Assembly (NCBI GenBank): GCA_945860085.1
Contig: CAMAPJ010000001.1
Coordinates: 1 to 64,000 of the forward strand
Direction of reading: 5' to 3'
Origin: Synechococcus sp. UW140
GTDB lineage: Bacteria; Cyanobacteriota; Cyanobacteriia; PCC-6307; Cyanobiaceae
DNA length: 64,000 bases
Positions within the stretch are counted from its first letter, which is position 1. Every line of letters begins with the position of its first letter. The position numbers were made by a program, and so were the translations under genes. Below the pieces are notes generated by a model. The model was not told the origin of the DNA and did not search any database. It worked only from the letters and a program-made list of their open reading frames with translations. Shown here in pieces: positions 27,131 to 37,383 of the stretch.

Positions 27131-27733
27131 TCAGTTGCCGACGGCGGGGTCAATCTGGATCAGCCAGCTGCCCAGATAGCCCGAAATCGGCACCTCGCCC
27201 GGGGCCTGGGCCAGGGCGTTGAACTGATACATGCCGGCGTCAAAGGGATTCATCAGGTTCATGTAGACCCCGATCGTCTTGAGATCCGGCACGGGCGTAT
27301 CCGGGAAAATTTCAATCGCCGTGCCGTCGGCGGCAATCTCAATCGTGGCTGGGATCACCGATTCACACTTGGTGCGGGCCAGCATGCCGCCTTCCTTCAT
27401 GTAGCAGAGCTTCACCTGCTTGGGATCGATCTTGACGTTGAAGTATTTCGGCAGGGCGATCGTCAGTTTGAGGATGGCGGTCTGGCGGTCCTTGGGGCGC
27501 AGCAGCAGGTAATACTCCGACCACTTCAACCGCGCCGTTTCGCTCATGAAGTAATAGAGCTTTCGGTAGTCCTTGGTGTTATCCCAGCGGAACTCCATCA
27601 GGCTCGGGGTGGCCTGGGCCAGGGCGGGGCTAGGGCTCAGCACCGTTGCCAGGCCAGTGGCAAGGCCAGTGACCAGGCCAAGGCCAGTAGCTAGGACCGC
27701 AGGGGCCGCCAGGCGTTGCAGAAATCGGGTCAT
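27131..27733 (-). CDS. DUF2808-like secreted protein
   Basis: Signal peptide then YYLLLRPKDRQTAILKLTIALPKYFNVKIDPKQVKLCYMKEGG...MNLMNPFDAGMYQFNALAQAPGEVPISGYLGSW. Confidence 0.75.
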   Translation of the reverse strand: MTRFLQRLAAPAVLATGLGLVTGLATGLATVLSPSPALAQATPSLMEFRWDNTKDYRKLYYFMSETARLKWSEYYLLLRPKDRQTAILKLTIALPKYFNVKIDPKQVKLCYMKEGGMLARTKCESVIPATIEIAADGTAIEIFPDTPVPDLKTIGVYMNLMNPFDAGMYQFNALAQAPGEVPISGYLGSWLIQIDPAVGN

Positions 27734-28001
27734 GGTGTGGTGAGGAGAGGGCTAACGCCCGGGCCATGGGGCCATCCCCAATTCTCACCACTGTTGGCAA
27801 CCACCGGCGGCTGCGGTGGGCGGCAGCGGAGCTGTCAGTTTCAGACAGGAGTCAATTTCAGGCAGGAGCCAGTTTCAGGCGGAAGGCAATTCCGGGCTGG
27901 CGGCAAGGGAGGCGGGGCCCGTTCGAGGCTGGGGCCATGGGAGGCACCAGCCGATCCAGGCCGACCAGCGGGCTGGGGGCGCGGCTGGGGCCGCGAGGCT
28001 C

Positions 28002-28427
28002 CTAGCCGGCCGAGCCCTTGGACATCTGGGCCAGGTCGGGCCGCAGCCGGCTGGCCTCACGCAGGTAGGCATGGCCCACCGGCCGACCCGCCGCCAGCCA
28101 GGCATGGGCCAGCAGGCGTATGCAGCGGGGCAGATCACCCGCCACCGCCATCTGCTGGCAATCGAGCAAGGCCACCCCATCCCAGCCGGCCCGGCGCCGG
28201 GCAATCGCCGCCGGAAAGCAGGCATCGAGATCGGCCGTTACCGAAAAGGTGATCGACACCAGCTGATCTGGTTCGAGGCCGTTGCGCTCCACCAGGGCAT
28301 CGAGCAGTTCGGCCACCGCCTCGCCGATCGCCTCGGCGCTGTTAGCCGAGGCCGTGGTGGCGCCGCGCAGGGCGCGCAGCTGGGGGGTGGCGCCCATGGG
28401 GGTCGTTCGCGTGGGGGTGGCACTCAT
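28002..28427 (-). CDS. aroH: Chorismate mutase, AroH type
   Basis: LRALRGATTASANSAEAIGEAVAELLDALVERNGLEPDQLVSITFSVTADLDACFPAAIARR. Confidence 0.9.
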   Translation of the reverse strand: MSATPTRTTPMGATPQLRALRGATTASANSAEAIGEAVAELLDALVERNGLEPDQLVSITFSVTADLDACFPAAIARRRAGWDGVALLDCQQMAVAGDLPRCIRLLAHAWLAAGRPVGHAYLREASRLRPDLAQMSKGSAG

Positions 28428-29236
28428 GGGCGGTGTAGCCAGAGGGGCAGGCCACTCCAGGCCAGCTCCAGGCTGAGGGCCTGGCGCAGCTCCCGAGCCA
28501 GGGCCCGACCCGGGATTAGGCCGCCAAAGCGCTTGGGGGGCTTGCCAAAGGTCACCGGCCGGGTCTTCTCCTCATCGAGGCCGGCGAGGCGGGCCGCCAG
28601 GCGCCGGGCGTGGTCCTCATCGCCGAGTTCATCCACCAGACCCAGCTCCAGGGCCTGGGCGCCACTGAACACCCGCCCGTCGGCGAAACGGCGCACCGTG
28701 TCCTCCTCCAGCTGGCGTCCTGTCGCCACCGCCGCCACGAACTGGCCGTAGCTGCTGTCAATCAACGACTGCAGCAACTCCCGTTCATCAGCCGAGAGGG
28801 CCCGATCCGGCGAAAGGATGTCTTTGTAGCGGCCGCTTTTGACCGTTTCAAAGCTGATGCCGATGCGCTTCAACAGCTTCGAGAGGTTGTTGCCCCTCAA
28901 GATCACGCCGATCGAGCCGGTGATGGTGCCGGGATTGGCGACGATTTTTTCGGCCGCCACCCCCACATAAACGCCGCCGGAGGCTGAGATGTTGCCAAAA
29001 CTGGCCACCACCCGGCAGCCCTGGCTGCGTAGCCGGCCAATGGCGCTGTGGATCTCCTGGCTGTCGCCCACGGTGCCGCCGGGGCTGTCGATGCGCAGCA
29101 GCAAGGCCGGGCATTGACGTTGCTCCACCTGGCGCAAGGCCTTAAGCACCCGCTCCCGGGTGGAGCCCATAATCGCCCCCTCGATGGCAATCCTCGCCAG
29201 GGTTCGACGGGATTTGCGGCGCCAGGGCCAGACCAT
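28424..29236 (-). CDS. sppA: Signal peptide peptidase SppA
   Basis: LLRIDSPGGTVGDSQEIHSAI...VASFGNISASGGVYVGVAAEKIVANPGTITGSIGVI. Confidence 0.9.
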   Translation of the reverse strand: MVWPWRRKSRRTLARIAIEGAIMGSTRERVLKALRQVEQRQCPALLLRIDSPGGTVGDSQEIHSAIGRLRSQGCRVVASFGNISASGGVYVGVAAEKIVANPGTITGSIGVILRGNNLSKLLKRIGISFETVKSGRYKDILSPDRALSADERELLQSLIDSSYGQFVAAVATGRQLEEDTVRRFADGRVFSGAQALELGLVDELGDEDHARRLAARLAGLDEEKTRPVTFGKPPKRFGGLIPGRALARELRQALSLELAWSGLPLWLHRP

Positions 29237-29275
29237 CAGGTCGTTGCACAGTCGCTGGATCTTAAAAAGGGGGCC

Positions 29276-30247
29276 GTGGGCTGGCAAAAGCTTTTGGCGC
29301 TGCGCTGGCTGTTGATGGTGTTGCCCTTTGCCCTCTGGGGCACGGCGATGGCGGCGATGAAACCGCTGCTGGAGGGGGCAACCCCCCTGACGATCGCCTG
29401 GATGCGGCTGCTGCCAGCGGGGTTGCTGCTGTTGCTGGTGGCGGCCCTGAGCGGTCGCTCCCTGGCGGTGGCCGCGGCTGATCGGGGCTGGTTGCTGCTT
29501 TTTGCCCTGGTGGATGGCAGCCTGTTTCAGGCTTTCCTGACCCAGGGGTTGGGCGAGACCGGCGCCGCCCTCGGGTCGGTGTTGATCGATTCCCAGCCCC
29601 TGGCCGTGGCCCTGCTGGCACGGCTGCTATTTGACGAAGCGATCAATCCGGTCGGCTGGCTGGGCCTGCTGCTGGGCCTGGCCGGGATCGCCTGCCTGGG
29701 CCTGCCAGGGCCCCTGCTGCGCCATTGGCTGCTCGGCGGCTCCCAGCTGCTCGACGGCCCCCAGCTGCTCGGCGGCCACGCCTGGAGCCAGGGGGAGCTC
29801 TGGATGCTCGGGGCGGCCATGGCGATGGCCGTGGGAACGGTGCTCTGCCGCTACGCCTGTCGAAACACCGATGCCCTGGTGATCACGGGCTGGCACCTGG
29901 TGATTGGGTCACTGCCCCTACTGGCCGCCTGCCTGGCAAAGCCCGTACTGGATCCGGCCGCAGCCCCCTTCTGGCCGGCCTGGAGCGGCAGTGACTGGGT
30001 GCTGATGGCCTACGCCAGCCTGCTGGGCAGCGGCCTGGCCTACGGCCTGTTCTTCTGGTTCGCCAGCCGCGGCGACCTCACCAGCTTCACCTCCTTGACC
30101 TTTCTGACACCCCTGTTTGCCCTGCTCTGCGGCCTAGCCCTGCTGGGCGAGAGCCTCCGGCCCCTGCAGTGGCTTGGCGCCGGTCTGGCCCTGGTGTCCG
30201 TGGCCCTGATCAACCGGCGTCGCCAGCTCTGGGAGCCCGAACCATGA
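29276..30247 (+). CDS. EamA/DMT family transporter
   Basis: WLLMVLPFALWGTAMAAMKPLLEGATPLTIAWMRLLPAGLLLLLVAAL; GTG start inferred. Confidence 0.85.
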   Translation: MGWQKLLALRWLLMVLPFALWGTAMAAMKPLLEGATPLTIAWMRLLPAGLLLLLVAALSGRSLAVAAADRGWLLLFALVDGSLFQAFLTQGLGETGAALGSVLIDSQPLAVALLARLLFDEAINPVGWLGLLLGLAGIACLGLPGPLLRHWLLGGSQLLDGPQLLGGHAWSQGELWMLGAAMAMAVGTVLCRYACRNTDALVITGWHLVIGSLPLLAACLAKPVLDPAAAPFWPAWSGSDWVLMAYASLLGSGLAYGLFFWFASRGDLTSFTSLTFLTPLFALLCGLALLGESLRPLQWLGAGLALVSVALINRRRQLWEPEP

Positions 30248-31350
30248 TGCGCATCCTGGTGGTGAGCACCCCGATCGGCCGCCTTGGCAGCGGCCGGGGC
30301 GGCGGCGTCGAACTGACCTTGACCTCCCTGGTGGCGGGGCTGCTGGAACGGGGCCACCAGCTCACCGTGTTGGCGGGCGAAGGCTCCTTGCTGGCGCCCG
30401 CCTGCGCAGCCGCCCAGCTCTGGACCTGCCCCGGGGTGGACCAGCCCAGCTGGCAACACCAGAACCGCGATGCCGCCATCACGATCCCCGCCGATGGCCT
30501 GCTGCCCAGGCTTTGGCGCCGGGCCCTGGCCGAACAGCAGCACTTTGATTGCCTGCTCAACCTCGCCTACGACTGGCTGCCCCTCTGGCTAACGCCCCAG
30601 TGCCAGGTGCCCCTGTTCCACCTGGTGAGCATGGGCTCGGTCGCCGCTGGCATCGACGCCGCCATCACCGAGGTGGCGCAGTGGAACCAGGGCCGGCTGG
30701 CCTTCCACAGCCATGTCCAGGCTGCCGATTTCGCCCTGGCCGCCCCGCCCCGGGTGGTGGGCAATGGGTTTGATCTGGCGGCCTACCAGTTCTGCGCCGA
30801 GCCCGAACCGTTGCTGGGCTGGGTGGGCCGGATCGCTCCGGAGAAGGGCCTCGAAGATGCGGCGGCCGTGGCGGCCCAGCTGGGCCAGCGCCTGGCGATC
30901 TGGGGCCTGGTGGAGGATCCCGCCTACGCGGCTGCGGTGGAGGCCTCGGTGCCAGCCGGCTGCCTGGACTGGCGCGGCTTCCTGCCCACCGCCCAACTGC
31001 AGGCCGAACTGGGCCGCTGCCGGGTGCTGATCAACACGCCGAAATGGAATGAGGCCTACGGCAACGTGGTGGTGGAGGCGATGGCCTGCGGGGTGCCGGT
31101 GGTGGCCTACCGCCGCGGCGGCCCCGGCGAGTTGATCGAGCCCGGATTCAATGGCCTGCTGGTGCCCGCCGATGACGTAGGCGCCCTAGCGGCCGCCGTG
31201 GTCGAGAGCACCTCGATCGACCGGCGCAGCTGCCGCCGCTGGGCCGAAACCCATGCCTCCCGGGCTGGCTTCGCCGAGCGGATCGAGGCCTGGCTGATGG
31301 CAGATCTGACCAAGGACGGCCCTGACGGGGAGTTTGGCGGCGGGCGATAG
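30244..31350 (+). CDS. Glycosyltransferase, family 4/1 (GT-B)
   Basis: LLGWVGRIAPEKGLEDAAAVAAQLG...INTPKWNEAYGNVVVEAMACGVPVVAYRRGGPGELI. Confidence 0.88.
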   Translation: MMRILVVSTPIGRLGSGRGGGVELTLTSLVAGLLERGHQLTVLAGEGSLLAPACAAAQLWTCPGVDQPSWQHQNRDAAITIPADGLLPRLWRRALAEQQHFDCLLNLAYDWLPLWLTPQCQVPLFHLVSMGSVAAGIDAAITEVAQWNQGRLAFHSHVQAADFALAAPPRVVGNGFDLAAYQFCAEPEPLLGWVGRIAPEKGLEDAAAVAAQLGQRLAIWGLVEDPAYAAAVEASVPAGCLDWRGFLPTAQLQAELGRCRVLINTPKWNEAYGNVVVEAMACGVPVVAYRRGGPGELIEPGFNGLLVPADDVGALAAAVVESTSIDRRSCRRWAETHASRAGFAERIEAWLMADLTKDGPDGEFGGGR

Positions 31351-31382
31351 GTTCGCCTCCTGCGTCCCGTTGCCCAAGCGCC

Positions 31383-33269
31383 GTGCCCCTTGAGCGTCTT
31401 TCGCCCCAGGTCCGGCGCCGGCTGCTGGTGTTACTGCTGGTGCTGGCCTGCGGCATTGCCCTATTCCTCTGGCGGTTGGGCAGCACCGGCCTAGTGGATG
31501 AAACGCCGCCCCTATTCGCCGCCTCGGCCCGGGCCATGGCTGAAACCGGCGACTGGCTCACCCCCCGGGTCAATGGCCTGCCCCGCTATGACAAACCACC
31601 GCTCGTCTACTGGCTGATGGGCTTGGGCTACCTGCTGCCCGGCCAGGCCCAGTGGAATCCGCTCGGCTCCTGGGCGGCCAGCCTGCCCTCGGCTCTCTCA
31701 AGCGTGGTGGTGATGCTGGCCCTGGCGGCCACCCTGCTGCGCTGGCCCCAGCCCTCGCCACTAGCCGGGACTAAGGGCATCAAAGGCTCCCCGAACCCAG
31801 CCCTAACGGCATTTAGTGCGGCCCTGGCCTTTGCCCTCTCACCCCTGGTCCTGATCTGGAGCCGGGTGGCGGTCAGCGATTCGCTCTTCACTTGCACCCT
31901 GGCCCTGGCCCTGTTGCTCTTCTGGCGCCGCTACGCCGACCCAGACGGCCAGAGCTGGTGGCCCGGCTGGCTGCTGCTGGGCCTGGCGATGCTCACCAAA
32001 GGGCCCGTAGCCCTGCTACTGCTGGGGCTGACCCTCACCCTGTTCGCCTGGTGGCAGGCCGAGGCCAGGCTGCTGATCCGGCTGTGGCGCCCCCTGCCGG
32101 GGCTGGGGATCAGCGCCGCCGTGGCCCTGCCCTGGTACGGCGCCGAGCTGCTGGTGGAGGGGGAGCCGTTCTGGCGCAGCTTCTTTGGCTATCACAACCT
32201 GCAGCGCTTCACCTCGGTGGTGAACCACCACCTGCAGCCTTGGTGGTTTTTCCTGCCAATGCTGGTGGTGGCCAGCCTGCCGTTCACGCCGCTGTTGCTC
32301 CAGGGCCTGGTCCAGGCCCTGGAGCGGGGTCGCCGCCAACCGGCCAGCGCCTCCCTGGGCGCCTTTGCCGCCTGCTGGCTGCTGGCGGTATTTGGCTTTT
32401 TCACCCTGGCCGCCACCAAGCTGCCGAGCTACTGGCTGCCCGCCACCCCGGCCGCCGGGCTGCTGATCGCCCTGGCCGCCCAAGACCTCATCGCCTGGCG
32501 TGATCCAGCCGGGAAGGGCGCCTCCCTCTGGCGGAGCCCTTCCCGGCTGGTGTGGCTAGCCACCTTGGCCCTGACCGCCGTGCTTTGCCTGGGGCTGGTC
32601 TTTTCGGCCACCTGGATCCCCCTGATCCAGGACCCGGAGATGCCCACCCTGCCGGCGGAGATGCTGGCCAGTGGCCTGGTGGTGCGGGCCGGCCTCTGCT
32701 TTGGCCTGGCCTTGGGCCTGGGCCTGGCTCTGCCCCTAGGCCTGGCCTGGAGCCGCTGGCGGCCGGCCTGGCTGGCGGCCATGCAGCTGGCCCTAGTGCT
32801 GTTTGGCCTGTCGGCGCTGGAACCGCTGATCGACCTGGGCGATCGGGTGCGCCAGCGGCCGGTCCGCCAGATCGCCGCCGAGGTGGTGCGCCTGCGCCGC
32901 CCCGGCGAACCCCTGGCCATGGTCGGCACCCTGAAGCCGTCTCTGCACTACTACACGCGCCAGGTGGTGATCTTCGAGGGCCTCAAGCCCTCCGGGCTGG
33001 TCAACCTCGCCGACCGGCTCCAGAGCGAATGGCGCCGGGGTCAGCGCCCCAGTCCCGCCGCCATCGGCCAAACGGTGCTGGTGGTGATTGATCGGGACAC
33101 CAGCCGCCTGCCCTACTGGCAACCCGTGGCCCACAGGACCCTGGCCCAAAGCGGGCTCTACCAGCTCTGGCGCGTCGACCGCCTCGAGCTGGACCGCCAG
33201 GCCAGGGGCCTGCAGGAGCGCTCGGCTGTGACGGCCAACTGGCGGCAGCCCCGCCCCGAGCGCTACTGA
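31383..33269 (+). CDS. ArnT-like/GT39 integral membrane glycosyltransferase
   Basis: GLVDETPPLFAASARAMAETGDWLTPRVNGLPRYDKPPLVYWLMG; many TM helices. Confidence 0.88.
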   Translation: MPLERLSPQVRRRLLVLLLVLACGIALFLWRLGSTGLVDETPPLFAASARAMAETGDWLTPRVNGLPRYDKPPLVYWLMGLGYLLPGQAQWNPLGSWAASLPSALSSVVVMLALAATLLRWPQPSPLAGTKGIKGSPNPALTAFSAALAFALSPLVLIWSRVAVSDSLFTCTLALALLLFWRRYADPDGQSWWPGWLLLGLAMLTKGPVALLLLGLTLTLFAWWQAEARLLIRLWRPLPGLGISAAVALPWYGAELLVEGEPFWRSFFGYHNLQRFTSVVNHHLQPWWFFLPMLVVASLPFTPLLLQGLVQALERGRRQPASASLGAFAACWLLAVFGFFTLAATKLPSYWLPATPAAGLLIALAAQDLIAWRDPAGKGASLWRSPSRLVWLATLALTAVLCLGLVFSATWIPLIQDPEMPTLPAEMLASGLVVRAGLCFGLALGLGLALPLGLAWSRWRPAWLAAMQLALVLFGLSALEPLIDLGDRVRQRPVRQIAAEVVRLRRPGEPLAMVGTLKPSLHYYTRQVVIFEGLKPSGLVNLADRLQSEWRRGQRPSPAAIGQTVLVVIDRDTSRLPYWQPVAHRTLAQSGLYQLWRVDRLELDRQARGLQERSAVTANWRQPRPERY

Positions 33270-33305
33270 GCCGGAACCAGCCCTCGGCGGTTTGGGATCC
33301 GGGCC

Positions 33306-33896
33306 TCAGGCGCTGGCAGAACTTGGCCCATCCCCAACCCTGGCCACCTGGCCGCCTGGCCCCTGCTCGGGCAGCGGGCCAGCCCCATGGCGCTGGCAGA
33401 AGCTGCAATGGCCCCAGCGCAGCATTTCGCCGTTGGGGGCCGGGCGACCGCAGTCGGGGCAGGTGCCTAGGCCATGGACATCGACCCGGCTGGGATGGAC
33501 CGCCCAGATCGCCGCCTCGCTGAGGGCCCCTTGGGTCGGGAGGGCGTCTGGATAGTGGAGCTGGATCGTCAGATCGCGCACAGTGAAGCCAGCGCCGCGC
33601 AGGGCCCCTAGCAGCTGGTGGCGGTTGTAGCGCAGGGCCTGGAGCCACTGGGGATGGCTAGCTCCCACCGCCAGCCGGCCAGCGCGCAGGCTCAGGGGCC
33701 GGCAGTGGGGGGCGAGCTGGGGGCCGGCGATTTTGGGCCAGGCCTGCCAGAGGGCGGCCAGGTGGCCAACCGAGCGCCATTCCCCTTGTAACCGGTCCAG
33801 GCAACTGGACAAGGGGCTAGCGGAGGCACGCGGAGCCGGCATCAGCAGCGTGACCGAACCCTGGCGGCGACTCTGGTTGCGGGGGGCGATTGCCAT
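33306..33896 (-). CDS. DUF721-like protein with C-terminal zinc ribbon
   Basis: LAALWQAWPKIAGPQLAPHCRPLSLRAGRLAVGASHPQWLQALRYNRHQLL; CPDCGRPAPNGEMLRWGHCSFC. Confidence 0.75.
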   Translation of the reverse strand: MAIAPRNQSRRQGSVTLLMPAPRASASPLSSCLDRLQGEWRSVGHLAALWQAWPKIAGPQLAPHCRPLSLRAGRLAVGASHPQWLQALRYNRHQLLGALRGAGFTVRDLTIQLHYPDALPTQGALSEAAIWAVHPSRVDVHGLGTCPDCGRPAPNGEMLRWGHCSFCQRHGAGPLPEQGPGGQVARVGDGPSSASA

Positions 33897-34047
33897 CCCT
33901 CGAGGCTAAGCGGGGCGAACCGCCGGATCAGGGGTCAGGGCACCCCCCAGAAGGCTGGACTGCTCCCCTTGCCAGGAGTCGACGATCCGATCTGGTAGGG
34001 CGGCCCCTGGGCTGGCTAACCTCAGGATCTGCGCCTGTTACGAGTTC

Positions 34048-34824
34048 ATGGGTTTCTTTGCTCGCCTAGGTCGTCTGCTGCGGGCCAACGCCAATGCGGT
34101 GCTGAGCAGCGCCGAAGATCCCGGCAAAATCCTCGACCAGTCCGTAGCGGACATGCAGGAGGAGCTGGTGAAGCTGCGCCAGGCCGTGGCCACCGCCATC
34201 GCCAGCCAAAAACGCATCCAGAACCAGGCCGAACAGGCCGGCGCCCAAGCCAAGACCTGGTACGAGCGGGCTGAACTGGCCTTGCAAAAGGGCGAAGAAG
34301 ATCTGGCCCGCGAAGCCCTCACCCGCCGCAAGACCTACCAGGACACCGCCGACGCCCTCAACACCCAGCTCAAGGGCCAGGCTGGCCAGGTGGAGTCGCT
34401 CAAAAAAAGCCTGGTGGGTCTAGAAGGCAAGATCGCCGAGGCCCGCACCAAGAAAGACATGCTCAAGGCCCGGGCCCAGGCGGCCAAGGCCCAGGAGCAA
34501 TTGCAAAGTGCCGTCAGCGGCTTGGGTAGCAATGGGGCCATGGCGGCCTTCGACCAGATGGAGGAGAAGGTGCAGGTGCTGGAGGCCCGGAGCCAGGCGG
34601 CGGCCGAGCTGGCCGGCTCCGACCTGGAGAGCCAGTTCGCAGCCCTGCAAGGGGGCAGCGATGTCGATGACGAACTGGCCGCCCTGAAGACCCGCCTCTC
34701 GGGAGCCCCCAGCCCGGTCTCCCTGCCGGCGGCCGATGGCCCCCTGCCCAAGCTGGAGCCCGTCAAAGTGGCCGAGGTCGATAGCGAACTGGAAGCCCTG
34801 AAGCGCTCGATCGACAAGCTCTGA
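34048..34824 (+). CDS. vipp1: PspA/IM30 (Vipp1-like) protein
   Basis: MGFFARLGRLLRANANAVLSSAEDPGKILDQSVADMQEELVKLRQAVATAIASQKR. Confidence 0.93.
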   Translation: MGFFARLGRLLRANANAVLSSAEDPGKILDQSVADMQEELVKLRQAVATAIASQKRIQNQAEQAGAQAKTWYERAELALQKGEEDLAREALTRRKTYQDTADALNTQLKGQAGQVESLKKSLVGLEGKIAEARTKKDMLKARAQAAKAQEQLQSAVSGLGSNGAMAAFDQMEEKVQVLEARSQAAAELAGSDLESQFAALQGGSDVDDELAALKTRLSGAPSPVSLPAADGPLPKLEPVKVAEVDSELEALKRSIDKL

Positions 34825-34849
34825 ACTGGGGCTCTTGGCCCCAGTTTTT
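34824..34849 (+). terminator. Rho-independent terminator after vipp1
   Basis: AACTGGGGC-TCTTG-GCCCCAGTT followed by TTT. Confidence 0.75.
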
Positions 34850-35019
34850 GGCCTGGCGCAGGCTTTACATCTGGCCCTTTGTTTGCGGCCTGGCCCCTAC
34901 AGCCATCGCAAAGCTGCACCGCAGCTAAGCCCTTAAGTCCACCCTTGGGGAGCTTTGGGGCGGCGGCTTCGGGCCCTGGAGGCAGCTTTCTAGAATCGCC
35001 GTCAACGCATTCCCAGGCC

Positions 35020-35352
35020 GTGGCCGAAGCCCCTACCGTCGTCGCCCTGAACGACGTCAATTTTCAGGCCGAGGTGCTGGCCGCTGTCACCCCCGTGCTG
35101 GTCGACGTCTGGGCGCCCTGGTGCGGGCCCTGTCGCCTGATGGCGCCGCTGATGGACTGGGCAGCAGGCGAGTACGCCGGCAAGCTGGCCGTTGGCAAGC
35201 TCGAGGCCGACCCCAATCCAGTCAGCCGCGACGCCTGCTCGATCCAGGGGTTGCCCACCTTGCTGCTGTTCAAAGGCGGTGTTGAAATCGCCCGCCACGA
35301 GGGCGCCATGGCCAAGCCCCAGCTGCAGGCCTTCCTGGATGCCCATCTCTGA
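35020..35352 (+). CDS. Thioredoxin
   Basis: VLVDVWAPWCGPCRLMAPLMDW...GLPTLLLFKGGVEIARHEGA; GTG start inferred. Confidence 0.92.
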   Translation: MAEAPTVVALNDVNFQAEVLAAVTPVLVDVWAPWCGPCRLMAPLMDWAAGEYAGKLAVGKLEADPNPVSRDACSIQGLPTLLLFKGGVEIARHEGAMAKPQLQAFLDAHL

Positions 35353-36532
35353 GCGCCTAAGTCGCTTGGGTAGCGGCGTCTTTGCCCGTAACGACCTACG
35401 CAAGCTGGGTTACCTCCGCCGGGCGGGAGATCCGGGCCGGGCTCCCCTGCTCGACCTGTCGCTTGGCTCCACCGATCTGCAGCCCCCGCCTGCGGCAATC
35501 GCCGCGATCGCCGCAGCCCTGGGCCAACCTGAGAGCGCTTCCTACTGCCTCCATGGCGCCACCCTGCCCTTCCGGGAGGCCGTGGCGGCCTGGGCCCAGC
35601 GGCGTTTTGGCGTGGCGGTCGATCCGGAACGGGAGGTGTTGCTGCTGGTCGGATCCCAGGAGGGCACCGCCCACCTGCCCCTGGCCGTGCTCAATCCGGG
35701 CGATCAGGCCCTACTCCTCGATCCCTACTACCCCTCCCACCTGGGTGGCCTCCATCTGGCCTCAGCGCAGCCCCAGTTTCTGAGGCTGCGCTCTGAACAG
35801 GGCTTCTGCCCCGATTTCGACCAGCTTTCCGCCAGCCAGTGGGACGCCCTCAAGCTGATGGTGCTGGGCTTCCCCCACAACCCCACCGCCACGGTGGGGC
35901 AGCAGGACTGGGTGGATCAGGCGGCGGAGCGGGCCCAGCGCCATGGCGTGGTGTTCGCCCACGACAACCCCTACGTCGATCTGGCCCTGGAGGGGGAGGC
36001 TCCAGCCCTGCTGCGCAATCCCCTCTGGCGTCAGGTGGGCATTGAATTCTTTTCCTTCTCGAAGAGCTGGTGCCTGGGGGGCTACCGGCTGGCCTTTGCG
36101 ATCGGCGCCGACGCGCTGATCACAGCCCTGCGCCAGCTCAAGGGCGTGGTCGATTTCAACCAATCCTTGGCCCTGCAGGCCGGCGCCATCGCGGCCCTGG
36201 AGCAGGCCCCCGACTGGCCTGCCACCCTTTGCAGCACCTACCGCGAGCGCCGCGATTCGATGCTGACGGCCCTGGCTGCAGAGGGCTGGCCGGTGCAGAC
36301 GCCCTCGATGGCGCTCTACCTCTGGCTAGCCCTGCCCGAAGCCGCTGCCCGTCGGGGCCTTGATTCGGAAGCCGCCTGCGCCCAGCTGCTGGAGCGCAGT
36401 GGCGTCTGCCTCACCCCGGGCAGCGGCTTCGGCGCCGGCGGCGAAGGCTGGGCCCGGCTGGCCCTGGTCCATCCCAGCGCTGAGCTTGTGGCTGGCGCCC
36501 GCCGCATGGGCCGCTGGCTGAAGGGGCTTTGA
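35339..36532 (+). CDS. Class I/II aminotransferase (LL-DAP aminotransferase-like)
   Basis: LDLSLGSTDLQPPPAAIAAIAAAL...GFPHNPTATVGQQDWVDQ...FFSFSKSWCLGGYRLAFAIG. Confidence 0.88.
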   Translation: MPISERLSRLGSGVFARNDLRKLGYLRRAGDPGRAPLLDLSLGSTDLQPPPAAIAAIAAALGQPESASYCLHGATLPFREAVAAWAQRRFGVAVDPEREVLLLVGSQEGTAHLPLAVLNPGDQALLLDPYYPSHLGGLHLASAQPQFLRLRSEQGFCPDFDQLSASQWDALKLMVLGFPHNPTATVGQQDWVDQAAERAQRHGVVFAHDNPYVDLALEGEAPALLRNPLWRQVGIEFFSFSKSWCLGGYRLAFAIGADALITALRQLKGVVDFNQSLALQAGAIAALEQAPDWPATLCSTYRERRDSMLTALAAEGWPVQTPSMALYLWLALPEAAARRGLDSEAACAQLLERSGVCLTPGSGFGAGGEGWARLALVHPSAELVAGARRMGRWLKGL

Positions 36533-37361
36533 ACGGCGCTGTGGCTGCCGCCCGGCGGCAGCTGGATCGCCGCCCTGGAGCTGGTGCTGGGCCGGAACCG
36601 GAAGAAGGCCCGGGCGAGCAGCCCCTCTCCCAGAGCGTCCCTGGGAGAGCCCCTGGAGGCAGCGCCGCTGGGACGCTGCCACTGCCCCAGCCCCTGCCCC
36701 AGCCCTGGCGGATCGAGCGCCTGCGGCTCTGCTGCAGCACGGAAAACGAGCTGGACCGGCGGCTCCAGACAGGGGCGTCAGCGCCCCTGGTGGTGCTGGC
36801 CGATCGCCAGAGCCGGGGCCGCGGCCAGCAGGGACGCCCCTGGAGTTCCCCCCGAGGCGGGGTCTGGCTGAGCGCCGCCCTGCCCTGGCCCGGGAACTGG
36901 AGGCCCTCGGCCTCGCCATCCGGATCAAATGGCCCAACGACCTGCTGATCGGTGAGCGCAAGCTGGCTGGACTGCTGCCGCGGCTGCGGCGCCGCGGCCC
37001 GCGCATCGCCCTAGCCCGGGTCGGCATTGGCCTCAATGGCTGGAACCGGGTCCCCCCCGGGGCAATCAACCTTGCCGAAGCCCTGGCCGCCAGGCCCGGC
37101 AATCGACTTGGCTCCGCCGGGGCCCACTGGCTGGCCGATCCCCTACCCCTCTCGGCCCGGGTGCTACGGGCCCTGGATTGGGCCTGCGCGATGGCGGCTG
37201 AAGCTGAACTGGTTCGCGCTGAAGCCCAGCAGCGGCTGTGGCTGCCAGCCCCAGCGATTGCCCACGCCGGCGAGCTCTGGCAGGCCGAGGGCCTGGGCCT
37301 CGACGGCAGCCTGGTCATCGGCCGGGCCGGCGAAAGCAGGGCCCTGCATCGCCTTTTCTAA
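36529..37361 (+). pseudogene. birA: Biotin--[acetyl-CoA-carboxylase] ligase, apparently frameshifted or internally deleted
   Basis: Frame 1: ADRQSRGRGQQGRPWSSPRGGVWLSAALPWP. Frame 0: LARELEALGLAIRIKWPNDLLIGERKLAGLLPRL...VGIGLNGWNR. Confidence 0.75.
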
Positions 37362-37383
37362 ACTTCCCATTCACCCCTAGCCC

